A stretch of 43,050 nt of DNA. Source: Ascoidea tarda (nom. inval.). Taxonomy: Eukaryota > Ascomycota > Saccharomycetes > Ascoideales > Ascoideaceae. This document shows, piece by piece, positions 10,786 through 19,900 of this stretch. The translations under genes and the position numbers were made by a program. The stretch is from assembly GCA_030560485.1 (NCBI GenBank), contig JAKTTS010000072.1:1-43050 (forward strand). Direction: 5' to 3'. The number at the start of each line of letters is the position of its first letter. Position 1 is the stretch's first letter. Under the pieces are notes generated by a model that saw nothing but the letters and a program-made list of their open reading frames with translations, was not told the origin of the DNA and did no database searches.

Positions 10786-12356
10786 TATTTTAGAAAGAAA
10801 CTTGCATCGGTATTGGAAGAATAAGAGAATATAATTATTTAGAAATAAAATATAATCAAGAGAGGTATATCGTTTTCAAATTAGTAATATCTGACAAATA
10901 TATAGCAGACTGACCAAGTTTTGATTTATTAGTAATGAACTCGTTGTTGCAAATAACATTTTCAACTCTAAGAGAAAATTTAAATCAGTAGTCATTACTG
11001 TTGATGAGCAAGTCGTAAATGTCTTTCATTCCAATCAGAATATGGTAAGGATTTAATCTGGAGATAACCCAACGGCTAAATGAATTTGCACCTCGAAAGT
11101 ACACAGTTGCTGACAAAGCAGCTCAGATATAGAGGGATTTTACAAGCAATAAAGTGACCCATAAACCAATTTCCTTATAATAGTTTGATATGAGCGGGGA
11201 AACATGCAATTTGATTATCTGATTTCATCAAAGACGTCTGACGCCGGGTAACAGCGGAAAAGTTACAAAAAAGTATATATATGCAGGAGCATGCCTAATC
11301 CCAAACTCAAACTACCTGTATATCACCTATTTCTATATATTCAGCAACAATTAGCACTGTTTGGCACATCTTTTTCTAAAAACTCACAATTTATGTTACT
11401 TGTGTAGACGTTATTCTTTGAGTATAAAACTTTTAATTTAAAATCTGTTAAACTTAGTTGTCACTAGGCTTTTTGATTGAACATATTAGTTTGGGTTAAA
11501 ATAAATATAAAACAGTTGTTAATAACTTTCAGAAAGCATTAAAAACAAGTATTGCTAGGAGTTTTAGTATAAAGTACAAAATTCACAACAATGGGTTATC
11601 ATGAAAAACCAATTATTTGCCTTCAAAAATATTTGTTATGATATCTAATATTTTGTCCGAATCAGGAAATATATCCTCCTTATGGTTTTTCAATTCTTAT
11701 CTGTTAATGATAATATGTAAATGTTTGAAAATATTAATCCAAAATTTCTAGTAAAAATTTTGAAAGCTAAAAACCTACAATAAAAACATAATTCTTACAA
11801 TTTGCCAAAAAAAACATACTTGTTTTTACTTTTAACTGTATTGAAGTAATTATTTAACTGGATTTGAATATACAATGGAGCTTCTTTTTTCAATCGTATT
11901 AATTCATAATTTATATTTGAATGTTTGTAGACTAAATTGTTTGTAATATATTCTTGTACTTTATTAGAATGTAGAAAAAGCTAAATGGTGCCAATTTTTG
12001 TTAGTAGGAAATTTTATATCGCGGAAAAACAAAATTTTGCTGACTAAGCAATTTAATAATTTTTGTTGGTCAAAAGAATCTGAGTTACTAGTTTCACATA
12101 AACATACAGCAGAACACAGATAAATGCGAAGCAAAAGCTTATATTTTTGGATTTGGATTTTAGCAAGAGTTGCATTTCAAAAGGGTTTGATCACATTTAC
12201 ATATTTATTATGCATATTGATGCAGGGTAATCGCGGCTGTAAACAACAACAATAGACGGAAAAGAACCCACTATTAAATCTCTGAATTTCTATTGTCATA
12301 TATATAAAATAAATAACTGAAAAAAAATGCCAATATATTTAATTGAATATAGGTCT
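10786..12356. promoter_or_regulatory. 1.6-kb intergenic region with candidate Yap1 sites and an orphan promoter-like block
   Basis: It separates transporters 2 and 3. Near the member-2 ATG are TTAGTAA motifs at 10881-10887 and 10929-10935. Further out, 11230-11300 is relatively GC-rich (ccgggtaacagcgg) and is followed by TATATATAT at 11274-11282. A plus-strand ATG at 11591 then opens a 16-codon ORF (MGYHEKPIICLQKYLL). This looks like the promoter and start of a lost plus-strand gene. From 11650 to 12356 the sequence is AT-rich and featureless. Confidence 0.4.
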
Positions 12357-13958
12357 TTACCAACTTTCTATATACCTATTAGCCCATTCTCTTAGTCTTT
12401 CACCCCTTTTATACACAAAAATGGGAAATGGTATTCCAAACATGAATCCAATCAAACTAAATATTGTGTTGCTCCATCCATATTTCAATTTTGATCTAAA
12501 CATATAATTCACAAATAATGGAAAGGTAAAACCGAAAATCGATCTTAGAAAAGTTGCTGCTGCCATTGATGATGCTGCAAACCTTGGATTCATATCAATT
12601 AAATAACTCGAGATTGTTTGAAACATGCAAATTATTGCAAATGCAAAAGTTGAACAAAATATTGCTGGCAAAACCCAATGGTATTTCTTTTCAATCATCC
12701 ATCCATAAATTAATAATGAAGTTGGTGATATAATACCTGACCAGTATAAATATTTCAATCTTGCTTCAGGTTTTGGTATTTGATTATTATTTTCTTTGAT
12801 TTTTCTTTTATAATCTTTACTAATAATATAATTCCAAATTGGTAACCCACCAATATATCCTATTGCTAATGCAAAAAACATTAATCCTGAAATACTTTTA
12901 TTGAAACCATAAATATTACCCCAAACGTTTGGAAATGTGCAAATCATTAAATACATCAACCCATACATTATGGCCATATAGATACCTAGCCCAATAATAA
13001 TAGGATGCAAAAACAAAAGTTTAAATGGCCTCATAATGTTGAAATAAAACAAATGTTTTTTGTCACTCAGTTGATTTATCTCATATATTGTTTTAAAACC
13101 TTTAGTCACATCAATAAAATCTTTGTTTTCTTTTTTGAAATTTAATAATTTTTTCTTCAAAATTACTGGTGCATAGGTTTCCTCCAAGAAAAAGCTCCCG
13201 ATTACTCCGGCTATACCATTAATAATTAATTGAACCCAAAAAACCCATCTCCAATCTGTATATTGAACAATAAATCCCGATAAAATTGGACTAATAGTAG
13301 GGCCTGAAATTGGGCCAATTGCATAAATACAACCCCAAAAATTTCTTTCTCTAGCTGAAAATAGATCACCAATTACACCTGCTCCAACTGCTAATGGTGC
13401 TGCCCCACCACATCCTGCTAAAAATCTAAATACAATTAATTGCGTGGTATTTTTACTTAAAGCACAACCAAGATTGAAGCAAAACATAAACCAAATCGAA
13501 TAATTTAAAAGTTTTTTTCTACCGTACATCTCTGAAATTGGTGACATAAACAATGGAACAAATGCCCAAGGCAAAATAAATATAGAAACCAACAAGGATT
13601 TAATAACATCTTCTTGAATGTTAAATTCAACTGAAATATCTGAAATAGCCGGGGATAACATTGATGAGCAAGCTGGTGAAAGAAATGTATATGCACTTGA
13701 AATAATAATTGTATTTAGTTTCCTTTTATGGGTCCAGTTTCTAGGATTATCTCGATCATTATCTTCATTCCACGAAAAGATTGTTTTATTAGTATCATTT
13801 GAGTTGTTTTCTTGTTCAGTTTCAAATTCTTCTTCATCTTTGCTATTTTGTTGACTTTCATGATCTTTTATATCTTTTATATCTTTTATATCTTTTAAAT
13901 CATTTAAATTTTCTTCATCGTTTTTCTTTTCTTCGTTTAGTAAACTGTGAATAGCCAT
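12357..13958 (-). CDS. MFS drug:H+ antiporter, DHA1 family (array member 3)
   Basis: A 533-residue DHA1-type transporter with 12 predicted TMs and the shortest N-tail of the array (about 75 residues). Its tail lacks the TRQTI and GLPTKKDGLEF segments of the other three. It carries instead a small DIK repeat (DLKDIKDIKDIKDH), encoded by a 9-bp tandem repeat at about 13868-13895, and an acidic run. The pre-TM1 signature is reduced to WNEDNDRDNPRNW. Motif A (SEMYGRKKLLNYS), the antiporter motif C region (GPISGPTISPILSGF) and EETYAPVILKKK are present. The late block MNPRFAASSMAAATFLRS is conserved. It ends right after WANRYIESW with almost no C-tail. The start is an ATG at 13958. The tail differences suggest different regulation or turnover; the substrate is unknown. 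Confidence 0.85.
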   Translation of the reverse strand: MAIHSLLNEEKKNDEENLNDLKDIKDIKDIKDHESQQNSKDEEEFETEQENNSNDTNKTIFSWNEDNDRDNPRNWTHKRKLNTIIISSAYTFLSPACSSMLSPAISDISVEFNIQEDVIKSLLVSIFILPWAFVPLFMSPISEMYGRKKLLNYSIWFMFCFNLGCALSKNTTQLIVFRFLAGCGGAAPLAVGAGVIGDLFSARERNFWGCIYAIGPISGPTISPILSGFIVQYTDWRWVFWVQLIINGIAGVIGSFFLEETYAPVILKKKLLNFKKENKDFIDVTKGFKTIYEINQLSDKKHLFYFNIMRPFKLLFLHPIIIGLGIYMAIMYGLMYLMICTFPNVWGNIYGFNKSISGLMFFALAIGYIGGLPIWNYIISKDYKRKIKENNNQIPKPEARLKYLYWSGIISPTSLLIYGWMIEKKYHWVLPAIFCSTFAFAIICMFQTISSYLIDMNPRFAASSMAAATFLRSIFGFTFPLFVNYMFRSKLKYGWSNTIFSLIGFMFGIPFPIFVYKRGERLREWANRYIESW

Positions 13959-14553
13959 AATAAATTGTGTAGATTATTTTTTTCTAGTTGCTTTTTGTCA
14001 TTAAACTGAAAAAGAAAAACAAAAAAGCAGCTTTTTTAAATTTAGGGGTGAAATCAATAAACATATATACTTAAAATGAATCAAAGTCCAAACTTAAATG
14101 ACAAATTGAAAGTATTAAGCTCATAATTTCATAAATATTTTTTAACTTTGAAGATAAGATTTGAAAAAGGACCAATTCCAAAGTTCCAATTGATAGGGAT
14201 TTTGTATGGTGCGGCGAACTTTTGTGAGACATAAATTTTGTCTCCCACGCTTATGATATTTTTGTCGTACTTTTAATTTCATAATTTCATGAATCGAGAA
14301 TATTTATTTAAATATATAGACTATATAAACGTACGATAAAATTGGAACAAAAAGTTTTATGTATAAAATAGTCAATGAAAAAGAAAATAATAAAGCAATA
14401 ATAAAGAAAGCAAAAACCATTTTTTTTTTGGAAAACAATAAAGATAAACCAAGAATGCAACAAATTGAATATGAATAATTATAATGATAAAAAAAATATA
14501 AAATACAGTTATATTTAATTTGTTTCGGATTTAATTGAATGAAGAAAAAACAA
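13959..14553. promoter_or_regulatory. Intergenic: promoter of transporter 3
   Basis: About 600 bp of AT-rich sequence between transporters 3 and 4. It contains A/T homopolymers and a TATA-like stretch (acatatatac near 14060). I see no recognisable activator site, RNA gene or repeat. Confidence 0.35.
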
Positions 14554-16416
14554 TTAGTTTTTTTCATTTTCTAGTTGTTTTTGCAATCTTGCTAAATTTT
14601 TTGCATCTCTTTTAGCCTTTTCCCTTTCCATACGCCTATTGGCCCAATTTCTTAATCTTTCACCATTTTTATAGACATATATTGGAAACGGAATTCCCAA
14701 AACAAAACCAATCAAAGCAAAAATAGTATTGCCCCATCCATAACCGAGGTCTTCAAACATATATGGTGCAAATAGAGGAAACGCAAAACCAAATAAAGAT
14801 CTGAATACCGCTGCTGCTGCTACAGTGGAAGCAGCAAATCTCGGATTCATATCAATTAAATAATTCTGAATACACTGAAACATGCAAATGATTGCAAATG
14901 AAAAAGTTGCTGAAAAGAAAGCAGGGACAATCCAGTGAACATGATTTTGGGCAGTCCAGCCATAAATCAAAAGAGAACCAGGAGCAAGAATACCTGAATA
15001 ATATAGATATTGTAATCTGAACTCTGGTTTAGCTTGACCATTGTTTTTAATGATTAGTTTTTCATAGCCGATTTGAATGAAAGTATTCCAAAAGGGAATA
15101 CCAACAAGGTAGCCGATACCAAGGGCAGCAAACATTAAGCCACAAATACCAATATTAAAACCATAGGTGGTACCCCAAACAGTTGGAAAAGTACAAATTA
15201 AAAGATACATGAGGCCATATAAAACAGCCATGAATGAACCAAGACCAAAAACCATGGGATGAAATAATAATAATTTTAAGGGTCTGGTTATGTTAAGATA
15301 AAATCTACCCAAAATTGTTTCACCATCAGCTATATCGTAAATTGTCTTCAAATTGGGATTAGCCGTTTCCTTTCTTAGTGCTTTTGCTTTGTTTCTTAAT
15401 AAAGTCGGGGAGTAAGTTTCTTCAAAGAATAGTGATCCTAAAAGAGCAAATATGCCATTGATGATTAATTGGATCCAAAACACCCATCTCCAATCGATAG
15501 TTTGAACAACAAAACCTGCAACAATCGGACCAACGGTTGGGCCCAAGGTTGGACCTAAACCGTAAATACTTGTCCAAAAATTTCTATCCATATCGTTAAA
15601 TAAATCACCAAGAACACCAGCACCAATAGATAATGGAGCAGCACCACCAATACCAGCAAAAAACCTGAACACTAGCATTTGAGTCGTATTTTGAGCCAAA
15701 CAACAGCCCAAATTAAACATAAACATAAACCATATGGAGAGATTTAAGACAATTCTTCTGCCAAACATTTCAGAAAACGGGGCCACAAATAATGGAGCAA
15801 TTGCCCACGCTAAAACAAAAATGGAGACCAATAAGGATTTGACAACATAGTTGTCGATCCCAAACTCTTCAGCAACCTTTGCTGTTGCAGGAGACAACAT
15901 TGATGAACAAACAGGAGAAACAAAGGTGTAGCAAGAAACTAATAGAATTGCTCTAATTTTTCTGAAACGAGACCAGTTTCTAGGAAAATCTGGGTCACTC
16001 TCTCCATCCCAAGTTACTAGCTCTGGGTCTATACTGGAAAACTCAGCACCATCTTGTTTTGTTGGTAAACCGTTTTCGACGTTTTCATCTTCCAAGTTTT
16101 TGTAAGTGTTTTTCAAGCTTTTGGTATCAATGGAAACTGAGGACTCCTCGTCATCTGAGCGATCGTTGGCTACAGCATTTGCTCTCTGGGACAATACAGA
16201 TATAATTGTTTGTCTTGTCCGATGTCTTTGTAGATCAATTTCCTGTTGCGCAGCATCTTTCCCATATATGCTATCTAGTGTATACTTCCTCTCAAGCCCA
16301 TCGGCTGCGTGGTCGACAATTGTTTCAGCAGGCCCATCATATCTGCCTATGCTTGAGCTTGTGTCTTGGTTCGAGTCCTTTTCAAGGTCAAAAGTGGTCA
16401 GCATTGGAGAAAGCAT
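14554..16416 (-). CDS. MFS drug:H+ antiporter, DHA1 family (array member 4)
   Basis: A 12-TM DHA1-type transporter of 620 residues if started at the ATG at 16416; a second in-frame ATG lies at 16404. The open frame continues upstream to about 16521 but without an in-frame ATG. The N-tail has IYGKDAAQQEIDLQR and HRTRQTIISVL, almost the same as member 1, then NGLPTKQDGAEFSSIDPELV and WDGESDPDFPRNW. Motif A is SEMFGRRIVLN. Motif C is GPTLGPTVGPIVAGF. EETYSPTLL opens the central loop. The segment 14658-14838, coding for the last TMs, is identical to member 1. Upstream there is a TTACTAA motif (16541-16547), and a 24-codon out-of-frame ORF (16510-16436) ends just before the start. The promoter lies in a GC-rich island. 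The likely role is efflux at the plasma membrane. Confidence 0.85.
   Translation of the reverse strand: MLSPMLTTFDLEKDSNQDTSSSIGRYDGPAETIVDHAADGLERKYTLDSIYGKDAAQQEIDLQRHRTRQTIISVLSQRANAVANDRSDDEESSVSIDTKSLKNTYKNLEDENVENGLPTKQDGAEFSSIDPELVTWDGESDPDFPRNWSRFRKIRAILLVSCYTFVSPVCSSMLSPATAKVAEEFGIDNYVVKSLLVSIFVLAWAIAPLFVAPFSEMFGRRIVLNLSIWFMFMFNLGCCLAQNTTQMLVFRFFAGIGGAAPLSIGAGVLGDLFNDMDRNFWTSIYGLGPTLGPTVGPIVAGFVVQTIDWRWVFWIQLIINGIFALLGSLFFEETYSPTLLRNKAKALRKETANPNLKTIYDIADGETILGRFYLNITRPLKLLLFHPMVFGLGSFMAVLYGLMYLLICTFPTVWGTTYGFNIGICGLMFAALGIGYLVGIPFWNTFIQIGYEKLIIKNNGQAKPEFRLQYLYYSGILAPGSLLIYGWTAQNHVHWIVPAFFSATFSFAIICMFQCIQNYLIDMNPRFAASTVAAAAVFRSLFGFAFPLFAPYMFEDLGYGWGNTIFALIGFVLGIPFPIYVYKNGERLRNWANRRMEREKAKRDAKNLARLQKQLENEKN
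14658..14838. repeat. 181-bp tract identical to 6432-6612
   Basis: Partner of the identical tract in array member 1. It lies in the same reading frame and encodes the same residues of the C-terminal TMs, so the copies were homogenised without changing the protein's layout. Confidence 0.9.
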
Positions 16417-16988
16417 TGGAGGGAGAGGTGTCAAATCAGTGCTGGAACTGCTGCTGGATATCCAGAAGGAACAGAAAACAAGGACTTGCAAACACAACAA
16501 GAAAGAACATTGAATTTATAGTAGGTCATTGAATTCTGTCTTACTAATACAAATTTTTCCATCATTCAAAAGAGAAAAAACTCCATCATTTCAGCGAACT
16601 CATCGAAAAAACAGAGGAATCAGTGCAGAAATGGGAAATTGGTGCTGAACCGAAAATGTCGTGAGTAGCGCGCGAGTTTTGCGCAGATCCTCACACCGCC
16701 ACTGTTTCGCCCCGCACCAGTGGGAGGACAAGCCACACTTTTTTCCACCACTCCGCATGTCGCGCCAAAAACAGACGCCGGCCCTGTGAAAAATGCAACA
16801 TTTTTTGCAGGCTCCCGGCGGCGCTCCCCAACAGCACCGGATAACTGCCTAATCTGGAATCTGCACAAAAGCTACACAAATATGCATACCACCCAATTCG
16901 GCCGCTGTATTTCATTAGTACTCTTCTTTTTGTCCCTTCTTTTTGGCCTGTTATCTTCATTTTGAGAAGGTTATCGACGGTTACACAA
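16417..16988. promoter_or_regulatory. GC-rich promoter region of transporter 4
   Basis: It lies between the transporter-4 ATG and the helicase stop. TTACTAA, a canonical Yap1-type site, is at 16541-16547, 125 bp upstream of the ATG. A short upstream ORF occupies 16436-16510. From about 16620 to 16870 the base composition rises to roughly 60% G+C in a genome region near 33%. ORFs seen there on both strands are most likely by-products of that composition. Confidence 0.5.
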
Positions 16989-19900
16989 TCACTCGCTCTT
17001 GATGAGGCTCTCGACACTTTGCAAAATGCTTGCTGTGTTGTGCGAGCTCTTTGCACTGGCACCCTGAAGCTTCTCCTGGATCACCATGTCGAGCAACACC
17101 CTGATGTTTTTGATCAAGACTCCGTTTTTACACCATGTTCGAATTGGCACCCAGTTGTCGATCACAATTCCTGGTAACGACTTGTTGAATCCACTGGAGA
17201 GCGATGCGAGATCGTAGTTGATTTTTCCTCCAAACAACAACACACACAATGGTGTCACCGATGTGATGTCTCGCAAATAGAGTTTATTATTGCTTTCTTT
17301 TGTAGTCTGCTGCGATGCTCCATAGATCAAAAACGACAACTTTGTTCTTTTGCTGACTTCCTTACCACCGTCGTTTTCGTTGAACGTATTGAATAGAATT
17401 GATGACGGATGCAAAAAGGCCCTGTTGGCAGGATATTTGCTGGCTCCATCTTCATTCTCGTTTCCATCATTGCTGAACTCTTCATTTCGAATAAAATACT
17501 TGATCTGCTTGTCGTTTTGATTGACCTCAATAGTCCCAGTTGAACTCTTTAAATATTTGCTCTCTGGCAACTCAACTTTCACAATATTTGGATAATAGGC
17601 ACTAGTTATAATCAGCTTCAATATTTTGAAATTGTTGTTGTTTCTATTCAACTCTTCTTTATCTTTATTCTGATTTTCATTCCTATTTCCATTTTCAATC
17701 TCGTTTATCTTGCTTCTGTAATTTAAATCAATAAAACCGACATCTCCTAAAACTGATAAATATTGAATTCTGGTAGATACAATATCATCTAAAACTAATT
17801 TGGATAATTTATTTTCCCTGATAAACTTTCTTTTTTCAAACGGATTATCAATCTTGGCATATTCATTAAATACATTAACAATTGGAATCAAATCTCCATC
17901 ATTACTTCCCCATTTTTTAATAATTCTTTTTATCTCATCTCGATCATTAAAACTATTCAAAAATGGACTGCCACTAGTTAATACACTGCCAATTGTCAAA
18001 CAATTTTCTAAACATCCAAATAAAACCCCAAATATCAACAATTTTCCTGCTCTTATATCCATTGGTAACATTGATAAATATTTCCCTAAATTTGTTAACT
18101 TGTCATCATCATCATCTTCTTCTTCTTCAATGTTTGTCGCACCAATCTCATTTAAAAATTTCTTGGTCTTAATAATACTCAAATCATCTGGCGAATCAAT
18201 TCCCTCTTTTAGAAATTCAGAAACATTATTTATCCCCATGCTTTTAATGATCAAATAAATGTTTTCAATTCGAACTCTTTTGATTTCTGGTATTGGCTGA
18301 TCCAAAAAATTATTCTCATAATTCTTCCTTGTATATAAATGATAACAAATACCCGACTGTATACGACCTGCTCTACCTCTTCTTTGTTTTATCTCGGCTT
18401 TTGAACACCAATCTTCAATTAATTTTGTACAATTCAATTTAAAATCATAATGCAACTGCTTAACTCGTCCACAATCAATTACTACAACTGCATCAGGAAT
18501 TGTAATTGACGTCTCTGCGATATTCGTGGCAACAACTATTTTTCTAACCGTTTTATCAAATGTCTTGAAAACCTTTTTCTGTTGCTGGGATGATAATGCT
18601 GAATGTAATGGCAACAAAATGCATTTCGATTTTCGGTGAAAATTACTACTAATGTTCTTAATACACATATTGATCTCCATTATTCCTGGCAAAAAAATTA
18701 AAATTGATCCTGTGTTATTCTCTCGAAGCAAATCTAAATCAACCTTATTCACCAACTGGCTAATTAAATCATTATTAATCTTCCCGCTATTGAAAAACCG
18801 AGAATCTGCTTTGGGTTTTAAAACTAGTTCATCATCACCCTCACTGTCATAATAATTGCTGTTCTCAAGATCATTTTCATCATCTTCATCGTCATTGTAT
18901 CTATGAGATCTTCTTTGATATTTATTCTTCTTTTCTACTTTTTTCACAATCGTAAAATCTAAATCGTTTAAAACACTATCCAAATAATAATCTTTAATTG
19001 GAAATGTTCTCCCTTCAATATGAACATGATTGATTTCATTAACTTTGAAAAATTGTTTATAAAGATTAATATCAATTGTAGCTGACATTAAAATAATCTT
19101 TATATCAGCTAATTTTCTACTTTTCACAATTTTCTTTAAAATAATCAATAAAAAATCTGAATCTATAGATCTTTCATGAACTTCATCAACAAATATATAT
19201 TTAACGTTTTTTAAAAATTCATCATCTTTGGAATTTTTCTTTTGATCTTTTGACAAAAACCCTTGGATCATTCTCAATAATATACCTGTTGTCACAAAAA
19301 TTATTCTAGTATTGTTTTTGGTCTTATTTTCACCCCGAATCATATATCCAATTTCTTCCCCAACTTTTAACACTCGTTCATCTGATATTCTATCAGCTAA
19401 ACCTATTGTTGAAATACGACGAGGTTGTGTCACAATAATCTTGGATACAAAATCTTTATTTTTGGATATTATATCATCTAAAATAAATTGAACAATTTGT
19501 GTCGATTTACCAGACCCAGTTTCACCAGTTACAATAGTTATTTGACTTGATTGAATCATGGAAACCAATTGGTCTTTCTTATTAAAAGCAGGTAATTTTT
19601 TTCTTTCAAATATTCTGGCTTTAACTTCAATTGAATCATGCTTTTTTTGATAATCAGTCAATAAATTGTCAATCTCATCAACTGAAAATACTTTGGTATT
19701 TAAAGCAAATGATTTTTTGTTTTTGTTTGTGTTTATATTTTTATTTTTCTTGACATTTGAGTTATTACCTTGTAACGTTGGATCCACTTCAAATTCAAAA
19801 TTGTTATCGTGTATTAAAGGCCCAGGATTTTGAATGATTTTTGAAATGTTACTCTCTAACCATTCAATTATTGACAATAAATAACAATTTCCAAGCATGT

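Noticed and set aside
6205-16510. Search for PDRE (TCCGCGGA-like) sites in the transporter promoters
   Set aside because: No match was seen in any of the four upstream regions, so no Pdr1-type control is claimed.
16620-17177. Several 70-120-codon ORFs on both strands around 16.6-17.2 kb
   Set aside because: GC-rich sequence has few stop codons; they overlap each other and the helicase 3' end and show no domain.
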